Assembly (NCBI RefSeq): GCF_002305895.1 | Contig: NZ_CP022203.1 | Location: forward strand, 7,660,001-7,724,000 | DNA: 64,000 bases | Origin: Corallococcus macrosporus DSM 14697 | Lineage (GTDB): Bacteria > Myxococcota > Myxococcia > Myxococcales > Myxococcaceae | Reading direction: 5' to 3' | Shown here: positions 46,894 to 58,026 of the stretch, piece by piece | Layout of the letters: every line of letters starts with the position of its first letter | Numbering within the stretch: position 1 is the stretch's first letter | Notes under the pieces: model-generated | What the model was told of the DNA's origin: nothing | Databases searched by the model: none | What the model saw: the letters and a program-made list of their open reading frames with translations, nothing else | Program-made: the position numbers and the translations under genes

Positions 46894-47832
46894 GTGCCCC
46901 CAAGCCCGCCGCTCCTGGATGACATGCTGCTCTTCACGGAGGTGGTGGCGGCCGGCGGCATCACCGCCGCGGCGGAGCGGCTGGGCCTGCGCAAATCCAC
47001 GGTGAGCCGCCGCCTCGCCGCGCTGGAGGAGCGGCTCGGCGTCCGGCTCGTCGAGCGCAACACGCGCGGACTCCGGCTCACGGAGGTGGGCCGCGACTAC
47101 CACGCCCACTGCGCGCGGCTGGTCGCGGAGGCCCGCGAGGTGAACCGCGCGCTCGGCGAGACACGCGTCACGCCGCAGGGCACGCTGCGCATCGCCACCC
47201 TCTCCCTGCTGGGCGAGCTGCTCACGCCGCTCCTGGCCGAGCTGCTCCTGCGCCATCCGCTGCTCCGCGTGGAGGTCTCGCTGGCGGAGGCGCACGTGGA
47301 CCTCATCTCCGAGGAGTACGACCTGGCGCTGCGCACGGGCCCGCTGGCGGACTCCGCCATGGTGGCCCGCCGGCTCGGCCGCCTCCGCACCGGCTACTAC
47401 GCCAGCCCCGCCTACCTCGCGCGGCAGGGGACGCCCCGGACCGCGTCGGAGCTGCGAGGCCATGCCTGCGTCCTGCTCGCCGCGCCCGGCACCGACGAGG
47501 TCTGGTTCTTCGGCGAGGGGCGCGGCGCGAAGAGCGTCCCGGTGACGGGCCGGCTGCGCGTCCCCAGCGTGCGGGCGGGACAGGCCGCGGCGCGCGCGGG
47601 CCTGGGCGTGGTGCGGCTGCCCGCCTCGCTCGTCGCCGACGACGTGCGCGGCGGACTGCTCATTCCGGTGCTGGAGGCGGAGACGCCACCGGGCATCCCC
47701 ATCTTCGCCGTCTATCCCAGCCGGCGGCAGCTCCCGCCCAAGGTGCGTGCCTTCCTGTCGCTGCTCGGCGAGCGCGGCGCCGCCCTCCCCTGGGACGGCG
47801 CCCCCGAGCCCGCGCCCGGCCGGAGCCGTTAG
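46894..47832 (+). CDS. LysR family transcriptional regulator
   Basis: A 312-residue regulator. The N-terminal winged helix-turn-helix lies at about residues 9-65 (FTEVVAAGGITAAAERLGL, then STVSRRLAALEERLG), followed by the linker helix and an effector domain of two Rossmann-like halves (RIATLSLLGELLTP; EEYDLALRTGPL). The start is GTG 46894. LysR proteins often control a divergent gene, but the upstream neighbour here is co-oriented. The thioredoxin gene begins ~120 bp downstream. The co-inducer is unknown. Confidence 0.9.
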   Translation: MPPSPPLLDDMLLFTEVVAAGGITAAAERLGLRKSTVSRRLAALEERLGVRLVERNTRGLRLTEVGRDYHAHCARLVAEAREVNRALGETRVTPQGTLRIATLSLLGELLTPLLAELLLRHPLLRVEVSLAEAHVDLISEEYDLALRTGPLADSAMVARRLGRLRTGYYASPAYLARQGTPRTASELRGHACVLLAAPGTDEVWFFGEGRGAKSVPVTGRLRVPSVRAGQAAARAGLGVVRLPASLVADDVRGGLLIPVLEAETPPGIPIFAVYPSRRQLPPKVRAFLSLLGERGAALPWDGAPEPAPGRSR

Positions 47833-47951
47833 GGGCCCTTCGCGCAACACAGCGTTCCCGCGGGGGCGCTCGCCCGCCCCATGCGCGGGCGCTACATCTG
47901 GGCCACACCCAGACCGGGCCCACACGCCCGGCCGCGACAGGAGGACACACC

Positions 47952-48281
47952 ATGACGACAGACGTCATCCCGCTCGACGACGCGCGCTTTCAACGGGAGG
48001 TGCTGGAGTCCCCAGCGCCCGTGCTGGTGGACTTCACGGCCACCTGGTGCCCGCCGTGCCGTGCCCTCGCGCCCGTGCTCGACGCCATCGCCGCCGACTA
48101 CCGGGGCCGGCTGAAGGTGGCCAGCCTGGACGTGGACGCCAACCCGGAGTCCGCCATGCGCTACGGCATCCGCTCCGTCCCGGCGCTGCTCCTCTTCAAG
48201 CAGGGCCAGGTCGTCCAGCAGCTCCTGGGCGCCCGGCCCCGGGCGAGGCTGGAGCAGGAGCTGCGGCCCCACCTCGGGTGA
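47952..48281 (+). CDS. Thioredoxin with WCPPC active site
   Basis: A 109-residue thioredoxin-fold protein. The active site is C33-P-P-C36 (ATWCPPC) instead of the usual WCGPC, which would change its redox potential. The cis-Pro follows in SVPALLLF. No signal peptide, so cytoplasmic. The ATG at 47952 has a strong AGGAGG site. The gene converges with the sorbosone dehydrogenase-like gene. It is probably an accessory thioredoxin beside the housekeeping one. Confidence 0.9.
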   Translation: MTTDVIPLDDARFQREVLESPAPVLVDFTATWCPPCRALAPVLDAIAADYRGRLKVASLDVDANPESAMRYGIRSVPALLLFKQGQVVQQLLGARPRARLEQELRPHLG

Positions 48282-48307
48282 CTCGGAAGGCCGCCCCTTC
48301 GCCGCGC

Positions 48308-49618
<1,311 letters not shown>

Positions 49619-49978
49619 GCGCCTTCTTTACGGAGGCGCCACCGCGAGGGAGCCCCCGCGTCCTCCCCGGCCCGCCACGGATGTTGAATGGTGAGAGCCA
49701 CGCGCCCCGGCTGCCCGGTGCCCGACACCGGGGCCGCGCCGGGTCGTTCGCCACCCGCCCATATTCTACCCACCGATAATTTTAGGCCCGTGTTGCAAAC
49801 ACTACACTCCTCGTGTATCCACGTATTCGCCCTGTGCATCGCGCGGGGCGCGGGTCGCCCCACATCTCGATCCCCCCTTCTCGTTCGGGGCGACTCGTAC
49901 CCACCGCGGACAGTCGCCCTCACCCGTGCCAGCCCCTTCCTGTCCGGGGCGGCCCGCACCTTCCCCTGACGCTTCGCC
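49619..49978. promoter_or_regulatory. 360-bp intergenic region with a palindrome (49790-49802)
   Basis: This gap precedes the sorbosone dehydrogenase-like gene and follows the last gene of the MoxR/vWA operon. An AT-rich core (about 49760-49810) holds the 13-bp palindrome GTGTTGCAAACAC and TAAAAT/TAGAAT-like boxes on the minus strand, suggesting a regulated promoter for the 48.3-49.6 kb gene. No gene seen. Confidence 0.4.
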
Positions 49979-52714
49979 TCAACGGTCCAGTCGGCGCCGG
50001 GCCCGGGCGCGCGCGGCGTCCAGCGCGGAGTCCACGCCGCCCTCGGCCGGCTTCGCTGGGGGTGCCGCCGTGTCGCTTTCGGGCGCGGGACGCTCGGCCG
50101 TCGTCCGAGGTGCCTGGACGGGGGGCGCCGCCGGGGACGCGGCCGAGGCCACGGACGTCGCCGGGGCTCGCGGCGAACGCAGCCGAGGCGCGGAGAGGAA
50201 GCGCCTCGCGGCCACCTCCGCCAGCAGCACGGCCAGCGCCAGGGCCACCAGCCACGGTGACAGGGCCACGCGGCCCAGGGACTCTGGGGCCTCCAGGAAG
50301 AGGCCCGTCATGGACAGGCGCTCCACGCCGCCGCCCACGGCCGCGAGGGCGCGCAGCAGCTCCAGTCCCGCCTTCGCCGAGCCGGGCTCGAACTCCGGCG
50401 CGTAGGGCAGCGTGACGGGCGGCGCGCGCAGCACCTTCGCCCCCAGCCGCACCACCGGGTGCCAGGTGCCGCTGCCCTCCAGCGGATACTCGGCGACGAG
50501 CCGGTCCTCGTCCTCCCACCGCATCGGGCGCTCCACGGGCGAGGCGCGGCCGTCGCCGGGCAGGAGCACCATCGTCGGCGCGGCGCCGGGGAGCGGCTCG
50601 CCCGGAGGCAGGTCCAGCGTCACGCGGAGCAGGTGTCCCCGCCGCTCGGTGCGCACCACCGCGTCCGCGACGGGGGCCGCGCCGGCCAGCGTCCAGCGCA
50701 CCATCCCCTCCAGCGTCGCGCGCAGGGACGCCCACGTCCGCAGCTCGCCGGTGTAGGGCCCGTCCACCTCCGCGGTGAAGGCCACCGTGCGGCCCGCGCC
50801 CCGCGGCCACATCGCCAGGATGGGCGCCCCGTGGGTGTCCAGGGTGCGCAGCGCCACGTTGGCGCGGGGCTTGAGGTAGGTGAGGTTGTAGCCGCCCACC
50901 TGGGGGAGCCCCTGCGCGGACAGCGGGCCGAGCAACGGCAGGTCCGGCGCGCCCTCCAGCGAGGCGGGCTCGTCCACGAAGGTGGCGCGCGCCACGGTGA
51001 GCGTCTCCTGGCTGAAGATGCGCGGCAGGCTCATCGCGTCCTCGGCGAAGTAGACGCGCCCGCCGCCCCGGCTCGCGACCTCGCGGAGCAGGTCCGCGTC
51101 CGGGTCCGAGGGCAGGCCGAGCCCGATGACGGACACCGTCACGTCCTGCTCGCGCAGGGTGGCCAGCGTGCGCTGGTAGTCATCGGGCGCCTCGGAGTCC
51201 GAGGCGTCGGAGAACAACAGGACGTGCCGCGTGGGCTTCTCGCTGCGGAGAATCTCCGCGCGCCCGGTGCGCAGCGCCTCGCCCACGTAGATGCCCCCGC
51301 CGCCGCTGAAGCCGCGCGCGACGTCGCCCAGGGGCAGCCCCTCCTCCACCGGGCTGAGCGGGAAGATTTCATGGGACGCCGTGTCCACCATGTGCACGGA
51401 GACCTCGTCCTTGGGGTTGAGCAGCGTCAGCGCGGCCACCACGCCCTCGGCGGCCAGCTCCATCTTCGTGCGCCCATCCGGGACGGTGACGCCCATGGAG
51501 CAGGAGGCATCCATCAGCACGCTCAGGGCCAGGGAGGCGCGGCGCTGCTCCTCGCGCATCTCCAGGGACACGGGCAACAGCGGCTCCACCGGGGAGCGGC
51601 GGAAGCCGCCCTCGCCGAAGCTGCTGCGTCCGCCCGTCATCACCAGCCCGCCGCCGGCCTCCTCGACATAGGCCGCCAGCGCGTTGAGCCCCGGCTCGCC
51701 GAGCGCGCTGGCGTCCACGTTCTCCAGCACCACGGCGCCCACGCCGTCCAGGTCATCCAGCGTGAGGCGGAACGGCGCGCGCACGTCGAGTTGCAGCCCG
51801 GACGCCGCGAGTGACTGCGCGAGCGTGCCCCCGGACTGGTTCGTGAGCAGCAGCACCCGCGGCGGGCCCTCCACGCGCAGCACGGCGACGCCCCGGTCGT
51901 TCTCCACCACGCCGTCACCAGGGGCGGCTACGAAGAGCTGGTAGCGGACCAGGCCGGGCGCCTCAATCAGGTCGCGCAGGGGGAGCACGTTGGGGCCGGG
52001 CTGGAAGTCGTAGGGCCCCTGGAGCAGCACGCGGCCGTTGCGCTCCAGGCGGACGGTGCCGGTGACGGCGGCGGAGGCGTGCACCACGGCGGAGAACTGG
52101 AAGGGCTCGCGTTCGGAGACGGCGGCGGGGACGTCCACCGAGACGACGGCCACGTCGAGCGGCGGCTCGGGGCGGGCGAGGTGACGCCAGTCCACGGCCA
52201 GGCCGCGCGCCGCGAGCCTCCGCGCGGCCCCCCGGGCATCCACACCGGTGGCCCGGCCATCGGACAGCACCAGGACGCGGCCGGTGCGCTCGTCGGGGAT
52301 GAGGGCGCCCGCGGCGTCCAGCGCGGCGGACAGGTCGGACGCCTCCTCGTCCACGGCGCGCGTGAAGCCGCCGAAGCCGCCGCGGCTGGACAGGGGCTGC
52401 TCGACGCGCGGCTCCCGGCCGAAGGTGACGACGCCCACGCGGTCTCCGGGACGGCGCTGCGACTCCAACAGGGTGATGAGCTCCTGCGCCGTGCGGTCCA
52501 CGTCGCGAGGCATGGACGCGGAGCGGTCCACCACCACGACGACGTCGCTGCCCGCATCGGCCAACCGCAGCTCGGGGCCGGAGAGCGCGCCGACGACGAG
52601 CACCAGCAGCGCGGCGCGCAGCCACATGGGCGGGCCCGGGCGCTGGCCATACCTCCAGAGGAAGAGGCCCAGCGGCAGCAACAGCACCCACGCCTGGGGG
52701 AGGGAGAAGCTCAT
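49979..52714 (-). CDS. Membrane protein with two vWA-type domains (Bat-like), last gene of the operon
   Basis: A 911-residue protein. Two hydrophobic segments open it (about 9-20 and 31-47). A first von Willebrand A-like domain follows, with the metal site D63-x-S65-x-S67. A GATase-like middle follows (VVLENVDASALGEPG, GGGLVMTGGRSSFGEGGF). A second vWA domain has D402-x-S404-x-S406 and TFVDEPASLEG afterwards. A final membrane helix lies at about 800-820, and the C-terminus is Ala/Pro-rich. Such proteins act with MoxR ATPases in maturation of envelope complexes. Together with the upstream genes it forms an operon. The ATG at 52714 is preceded only by a weak ribosome-binding site. Confidence 0.82.
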   Translation of the reverse strand: MSFSLPQAWVLLLPLGLFLWRYGQRPGPPMWLRAALLVLVVGALSGPELRLADAGSDVVVVVDRSASMPRDVDRTAQELITLLESQRRPGDRVGVVTFGREPRVEQPLSSRGGFGGFTRAVDEEASDLSAALDAAGALIPDERTGRVLVLSDGRATGVDARGAARRLAARGLAVDWRHLARPEPPLDVAVVSVDVPAAVSEREPFQFSAVVHASAAVTGTVRLERNGRVLLQGPYDFQPGPNVLPLRDLIEAPGLVRYQLFVAAPGDGVVENDRGVAVLRVEGPPRVLLLTNQSGGTLAQSLAASGLQLDVRAPFRLTLDDLDGVGAVVLENVDASALGEPGLNALAAYVEEAGGGLVMTGGRSSFGEGGFRRSPVEPLLPVSLEMREEQRRASLALSVLMDASCSMGVTVPDGRTKMELAAEGVVAALTLLNPKDEVSVHMVDTASHEIFPLSPVEEGLPLGDVARGFSGGGGIYVGEALRTGRAEILRSEKPTRHVLLFSDASDSEAPDDYQRTLATLREQDVTVSVIGLGLPSDPDADLLREVASRGGGRVYFAEDAMSLPRIFSQETLTVARATFVDEPASLEGAPDLPLLGPLSAQGLPQVGGYNLTYLKPRANVALRTLDTHGAPILAMWPRGAGRTVAFTAEVDGPYTGELRTWASLRATLEGMVRWTLAGAAPVADAVVRTERRGHLLRVTLDLPPGEPLPGAAPTMVLLPGDGRASPVERPMRWEDEDRLVAEYPLEGSGTWHPVVRLGAKVLRAPPVTLPYAPEFEPGSAKAGLELLRALAAVGGGVERLSMTGLFLEAPESLGRVALSPWLVALALAVLLAEVAARRFLSAPRLRSPRAPATSVASAASPAAPPVQAPRTTAERPAPESDTAAPPAKPAEGGVDSALDAARARARRRLDR

Positions 52715-52820
52715 TCGCGGCTCCAGCGCTTGGAAGCCTCGGCGACCTCAAGAGACCTGGAGGCAAAGCTCCGCTCGGCCGGCGCCGTCAGCGAACGCTC
52801 CGGCCGTGTCCATGACGGGT

Positions 52821-54601
52821 TCATGTCGTCCCTCCCGCACGCCCGGCTTTCGGAGAGGCCGCCGGCGTCTCCCGCCGCGTGAGATAGAAGTCCGCCACCA
52901 GCGCGGCGAGCAGCAGCACCAGCGGCCAGCGGGCCCGCCCCGGCGCGTTGCCTGCCGCGTCGTCGTCCCCCGCCTCGCGCGCGGGCACGTCCGCACGTCC
53001 GCGCCCTCGCAGGTCCGACTCACGGGCGTCCAGGGCCAGCACCTGCGCCGTGTCCACCACGTCCCCGTCGCGCTCCAGCGCATACGTCCCAGGTCCGCCC
53101 GGCGGCGGCAGCCTCACCTCCCCCGCGCCGAACACCGGCCGGCTGCCCCCGGCCCCACGAGCGCGTACCGCGCGCCCGCGAGCGTCACCACCGGCAACGG
53201 CTCGCCCAGCATCAACTGCCGCCGGGGAAAGCCCTCCCGCGTGCGCCGGGCCTCGCGCACCAGGTTGCTCAGCAACACCGGCCACGCCGACACCCGCTGC
53301 ACGTTGGAGCGCGACAGGTCCACGTTGAGGTGCACGCGCCCGTCCGCCTCCTCGGACAGCAGCACCGCGTCTCCCGCGCTCACCAGCGGCTTTCCCGGCG
53401 GATTGTCCCCCGCCGTCCACCGCACGCCCGAAAGCTGCACGTCGTCCAACAGCGGGTGCCCCTTCTCCGAGAAGAACGGCCCCACGAACGTGCGCGGCTT
53501 CCCGCCCGCGCCCACCGTCACGCGCGCATCCGACCCCGGCGGCCCCAGCAGCAGCACCGTGTCCGCGCTGCCCGCCTCCAGTTCGCGTGACACCTCCGGC
53601 GACACCGCGAGGAACCGCTCCACCGCCGCCCGCTCGGGAGCGCCCAGCCCTCGCGCCAGCGCCACGGCGATGGGCCGCCCGGGCGCGGGAGGCAGCCGCG
53701 CCCGGCCATCCTCCAAGAGCGCGTCATCCGGAAGCGACACCTCCACGTCCCCCGCACCCTGGAAGGTGAGCCGGAGCGTCGCGGTGCCGTCCTCCGGAAG
53801 ATGCACCCGCTCCACCCGCTCGGTGCCCGCCTTCGCGCCGGCCCCCGGCAGCGCGCTCAGCCGGACCTCCACCTCCTCCGGCCCCTCGCCGAAGCGCGCC
53901 ACCCGCAGCGTCACCGTGGCCGTGGAGCCCTCATCGCGCCGCTGCGCGGAGACCAGCGCCACGTTGCCCCGCGCCGCGCCCAGCGCCGTCCAGCGCACGG
54001 ACGCGGGCACCAGGGCCGGGGTCTCCGGCGGGACGTCCGTGAAGAACGCCACGCGCCGCCCCGCGCCCGCCAGCTCCTGCGCCCAGATGAGCGTGGGCAG
54101 CGGGTCATGGTCCGCGCCCTGCGCCTGGAAGGACTCCAGCGCCGCCAGGGCCCGGGAGGGCTCCGCCTCCGGTCCCGCGAGCATGCGCGGCGTCCCCCCG
54201 CTGGCCAGCAGCGTCACCTGCGTGGCCGCCTCCGACTCCACGCGCGCGGCCGCCTCACGCCGCACCGCCTCCAGCACCGTCACGCCCTCCGGTCCGCGCG
54301 CGGACATGGACAGGCTCCCATCCACCACCAGCACCAGGTGCCGGGTCCGCGCCGCGTCCCCCCACCGCACGTCCGCCAGGAAGAGCGCCGCGGCCACCAC
54401 CGCCAGCGCCTCCAGGAGCAGCGAGGCCTCCCGCGTGAAGCGCTCCCACCGGGGCCCCGCCTCGGCGCGAGGGCTGGGCCTGCGCCACAGGAACAGCGCG
54501 CTCACCACCACCGGCTTCTGCCGGCGCCGCAGGAAGTACGCCGCCACCAGCGGGATGAGCGCGCCCAGGGCCAGGAGCCCCCACGGGAAGCCGAAGCTCA
54601 C
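52821..54601 (-). pseudogene. BatA-like vWA membrane protein gene with one-base frameshift near its 3' end
   Basis: From GTG 54601 (strong GGAGGTGA site upstream) the frame codes 495 residues: the BatA-type N-terminus FPWGLLALGALIPLVAAYFL, a second hydrophobic stretch (60-77) and a vWA domain with D94-x-S96-x-S98. It ends at 53114 in a short Arg/Ala-rich tail. In the adjacent frame, from about 53150, protein-like sequence continues: GSRPVFGAGEVRLPPPGGPGT, then a membrane helix WPLVLLLAALVADFYLTRR, ending at 52821. This is where BatA-like proteins have their C-terminal anchor. Adding one base in the C5/C4 runs at 53146-53156 would restore the full ~593-residue protein. As read, the anchor is lost. 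Confidence 0.75.
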
Positions 54602-54659
54602 GCGTCACCTCCCGCGGCAAGCGGCCGGCGAACGGCGGCGGCGTCCCACCGGCGGCGCC

Positions 54660-55520
54660 TCATGACGCCCCCGCCGCGAGGAACAGGGGCCGCAGCGGCC
54701 CCGCCACCAGCGCGGCCAGCCCCTCCTGGGCCCGCGCGGTGAGCAGCGCGCCCCGGGCCCGCAGGGCCGCGCCCCGCAGGCCCCGCTGGTGCTCCGCGAA
54801 GCGCCGCGCGTACCCGGCCAGCACCTCGTCCGTCAGCAACTCCTCCAGCGCCGCGCCGCTCTCCGAATCCACCAGCCGGGCCCCCTCCCCGCCACCGGGG
54901 TCCAGGTCCTCCGCGTCCAGCACCTGCGCCAGGAAGAGCCCGGACGCGCCACGCCCCAGCCGCGCGCACAGCGCCGGCAGGTCCGCCTCGAAGAGGAAGT
55001 CACTCACCACCACCCGCAGCCCACACGGCCGCAGCGGCGGCAGGCGCCCCAGCGCCTCCGGCAGGCCCTCCCGCGCGTCGAAGTCCGCCGCCGCCAGGGC
55101 CGTCCTGCACGCTGGCCCCTGGACCCGCTCGGGCCGGGCGCCGGCCACCAGCAGCGTGGGCGTCAGGCCCTGCCGCGCCGCGACCTCCGCCGTCAGGAGC
55201 GCCACCTCGCGCGCGCACGCGGCCTTGCGCGAGGACAGCGCCATGGAGCGCGAGCCATCCAGCACCACCTCCACGCGCGGCGACACCTCGTCCTGGCGGA
55301 CGCGCAGCACCAGCTCGCCCGTGCGCGCCACCGCGTTCCAGTCCACCTGCCGCAGGTCATCCCCGGGCTGGTACGCGCGGAAGTCATGCAGCTCCAACGC
55401 GCTGCCCGCGGACGTGGCGCGCACCTCGCCCACGAGGCCCCGGTGGGGCCCCCGGGGCAGCGCCAGGGCCAGCCCCGGCACCAGCCGCGCGACGGCGGAC
55501 GCGTCCATGCGCTCGCTCAC
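54660..55520 (-). CDS. DUF58 family protein
   Basis: A 286-residue protein with the DUF58 signature FRAYQPGDDLRQVDW at residues 47-61 and GELVLRVRQDE next to it. A vWA-like metal site, D88-x-S90-x-S92, lies in the following strand. DUF58 proteins occur beside MoxR ATPases and vWA proteins in the Bat/aerotolerance type operon, and are thought to be their partners. The GTG start (55520) overlaps the permease stop as GTGA. No membrane segment is needed for the core; the protein may be peripheral. Confidence 0.9.
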   Translation of the reverse strand: MSERMDASAVARLVPGLALALPRGPHRGLVGEVRATSAGSALELHDFRAYQPGDDLRQVDWNAVARTGELVLRVRQDEVSPRVEVVLDGSRSMALSSRKAACAREVALLTAEVAARQGLTPTLLVAGARPERVQGPACRTALAAADFDAREGLPEALGRLPPLRPCGLRVVVSDFLFEADLPALCARLGRGASGLFLAQVLDAEDLDPGGGEGARLVDSESGAALEELLTDEVLAGYARRFAEHQRGLRGAALRARGALLTARAQEGLAALVAGPLRPLFLAAGAS

Positions 55521-57043
55521 GAGTCGTGGGCCCGCCGCTCACGCTCCACGAGCATCCGGTCCGTCGCGTACGCGGCCAGCAGCGCCACGGCGACGACGAA
55601 GCCCAACAAGTCCCAGGACATCTTCGGCCCGCCCGCCCCGTAGTCGTACGACGCGAAGTTCGCGACACCGACCAACGGGTTGAGCAGGTTGATGAGGCCG
55701 TCATCCACGTCATGCCCCAGCAGCACGGCCAGCAGCGGCGGCAACGCCGAGGCCAGCGCCACCGAGGCCACGAACAGCAGGCGCACCGCCACGGGCGTGG
55801 CCATCTGGTCCGGGCGAAGCCTCCGGCTCAGCCCCACCGCCAACGACAGGAAGAGCACCCCGTACGCGGGCAACACCACGGTGGCCATCTGCAGCGAGCG
55901 CCCCTTCAGCGGCAGGTCCGAGGACGCCCACTGCAAGCCCCAGAACAACGCGCCCCAGGCGGCCAGCAGGAACACCATCCAGCGGAAGCCTCGCAGCGCG
56001 CCGGGCCGCAGCACGGACCAGGGCCGCGTGGCCGCGCGCAGGGCACGCGCCTGCCCGTCCACGTCCGCCACCACGAACATGCCCACGAAGACGAGGTGGG
56101 CCCCGCCCAGGAGCCCGAACAGCTCCGCCACGAGGTGCGCCCGTCCCCCCAGCCACCAGATGGCGGTGCCGGCGGCCATGGCCAGCAGCACCTGCACGCC
56201 CAGCGCGCGGCGCGGCCCCCGCGAGTAGTCCTCCGTGGGGAGCGCCAGCCGGGACGCGGCGGCCTCGAAGAGCAGCCAGCCGTCCAGCAGCATCAACATC
56301 AGCGCGAAGAGCACCCCATAGGTGAACTCCGTGTCCCGCAGCAGCCGCTCGCCCGACTCGGTCATCGCGTAGGCGCCACCCAGCCCCTGCGCGAGCGCCA
56401 GCCCCAACGCGCCCAGCACACCGAAGTGGACGAAGGCGCGGCCCATGCGGCCATCCGCCAGCGTCGCCGCGCACACGCCGGCCACCGTGAGGAACACGAG
56501 CCACGCGCCGCCCAGGGCCAGGACGACCAGAATCGTGGACAGGGCGATGCCGTTGAGGAAGTAGCTGAAGAGCAGGAAGGGGCCCACCGCGGAGGCGTAC
56601 AGGGCCGCCTGCACCAGGAACGACGCCACCTTGCCCCGGAGGATGCGGCGGGAGCCCAGGCCGGTGAGCACCACCAGCACCCAGGTCTCGTCCTCGCGCT
56701 CACGCGCCAGGGAGCGGTAGGCGCTGTACGGGATGACGAAGAAGTGGATGAAGCCCAGGCAGAGGAAGAAGGAGAAGAAGTAGCCCCGGCCGTGGTGGGC
56801 GTAGCCCTGCCCGCGCGTCTCCACGTACGCGACCAGCGCCACCATCAGGCAGGCCAGCAGCAGCAGGCTGAAGCACACCCAGAAGACGCGCGTGCGCAGG
56901 CCCTGGCGGAGGTCCTTCACCACCAGCGGGTTGAGCCGGTCTCCCCAGCGCTGGGAAAGGGACTCCACCGCGGCGAGCCGGCCGCCCGCGGCCGACGGCT
57001 CCGGCGCCGGAGGGCTCATCGCCGTATCCACGGGCGCGCTCAC
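55517..57043 (-). CDS. ABC transporter permease, ABC-2-like
   Basis: A 508-residue inner-membrane protein with about 12 hydrophobic segments. The N-terminal cytoplasmic part (RLNPLVVKDLRQGLRTRVFW) resembles ABC-2 type permeases that start with NPLVxKDLRxxLR. The start is GTG 57043, overlapping the ATPase stop as GTGA. Its partner is the ATPase encoded just upstream. What it moves is not known. The permease-ATPase pair inside a MoxR/vWA operon recalls the GldFGA-like transporters of other phyla, but this link is only suggestive. Confidence 0.85.
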   Translation of the reverse strand: MSAPVDTAMSPPAPEPSAAGGRLAAVESLSQRWGDRLNPLVVKDLRQGLRTRVFWVCFSLLLLACLMVALVAYVETRGQGYAHHGRGYFFSFFLCLGFIHFFVIPYSAYRSLAREREDETWVLVVLTGLGSRRILRGKVASFLVQAALYASAVGPFLLFSYFLNGIALSTILVVLALGGAWLVFLTVAGVCAATLADGRMGRAFVHFGVLGALGLALAQGLGGAYAMTESGERLLRDTEFTYGVLFALMLMLLDGWLLFEAAASRLALPTEDYSRGPRRALGVQVLLAMAAGTAIWWLGGRAHLVAELFGLLGGAHLVFVGMFVVADVDGQARALRAATRPWSVLRPGALRGFRWMVFLLAAWGALFWGLQWASSDLPLKGRSLQMATVVLPAYGVLFLSLAVGLSRRLRPDQMATPVAVRLLFVASVALASALPPLLAVLLGHDVDDGLINLLNPLVGVANFASYDYGAGGPKMSWDLLGFVVAVALLAAYATDRMLVERERRAHDS

Positions 57044-58026
57044 GCCACCCTCCCCTTCGTCACCGTCATGAAGGCATCCTCGAGGTTGCGCTCCCGCGCG
57101 CTGAAGGCGCACACCGGCAGCCCCGCGGACACCAGCGCCGCCAGCAGCACCGCCGCCGCCGCGTCAATCCGCGCGGGGCCCGCGCCCGGCTCCAGCTCCA
57201 GCCGCACCCGCAGCGACTCGCCCTCCCGGGCGACGCGCGTCACGCGAGGCTGCTCCAACAGCAGCCGCTCCGCGCGCTCCCAGTCCGGGGCCCCCGCGTC
57301 TCCCACCGCCAGCCGCACCGTCAGCTCGGGCGTCACCGCCGCGCCCGACTCCTGCTGCTGGAGCAGGTCCGCCACCTTGCCGGTGGCCAGCAGGCGCCCC
57401 TGTTCAATGATGGCGCAGGTGTCGCAGATCTCCGCCAGCTCCGTGAGGATGTGGCTGGAGATGATGACCGCCTTGCCCTGGTCCGCCAGCGCGCGCAGCA
57501 GCTCGCGCAGCTCGATGCGGGCGCGCGGGTCCAGCCCGTCCGCGGGCTCGTCCAGCAGCAGCAGCGACGGGTCGTGCAGCAGCGTGCGCCCCAGCGCCAC
57601 CCGCTGCCGCATGCCCTTGGACAGCGCGGTCGTGAGCCGGTCCGCCAGCCCGGTGAGGCCGGTGAACGCCATCACCGACTCCACCCGCTGCCGGCGCGCC
57701 GCGCCCTTCAACCCGTAGGCGCGGGCGAAGAAGTCCAGGAACTCGAGGACGGTGACGTCGTCGTAGGTGCCATACCGGTCCGGCATGTAGCCGATGAGCG
57801 GCCGGACCCGGTCCGGCGCGTCCACCAGCGAGTGCCCGTTGAGCAGCACCTCGCCCGACGTGGGCACGTCCAGCGTGGCCAGGATGCGCAGCGTGGTGCT
57901 CTTGCCCGCGCCGTTGGGCCCGATGAAGCCCAGGATGCTGCCGGCCTCCAGGGAGAACGACACGTCATCCACCGCCCGCAGCGGCCCGTAGTCACGCCGC
58001 AGCCCCTTGACCTCCAGCAGGCTCAT
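57040..58026 (-). CDS. ABC transporter ATP-binding protein
   Basis: A 328-residue ATPase. Walker A is GPNGAGKST (about residues 36-44), the signature is LSKGMRQRV, Walker B is LLLLDEP, and the switch His is in ISSH. The C-terminal ~100 residues are an extra domain seen in ABC-2 type exporters. The start (ATG 58026) overlaps the stop of the upstream gene as ATGA. It pairs with the permease that follows. Confidence 0.94.
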   Translation of the reverse strand: MSLLEVKGLRRDYGPLRAVDDVSFSLEAGSILGFIGPNGAGKSTTLRILATLDVPTSGEVLLNGHSLVDAPDRVRPLIGYMPDRYGTYDDVTVLEFLDFFARAYGLKGAARRQRVESVMAFTGLTGLADRLTTALSKGMRQRVALGRTLLHDPSLLLLDEPADGLDPRARIELRELLRALADQGKAVIISSHILTELAEICDTCAIIEQGRLLATGKVADLLQQQESGAAVTPELTVRLAVGDAGAPDWERAERLLLEQPRVTRVAREGESLRVRLELEPGAGPARIDAAAAVLLAALVSAGLPVCAFSARERNLEDAFMTVTKGRVA

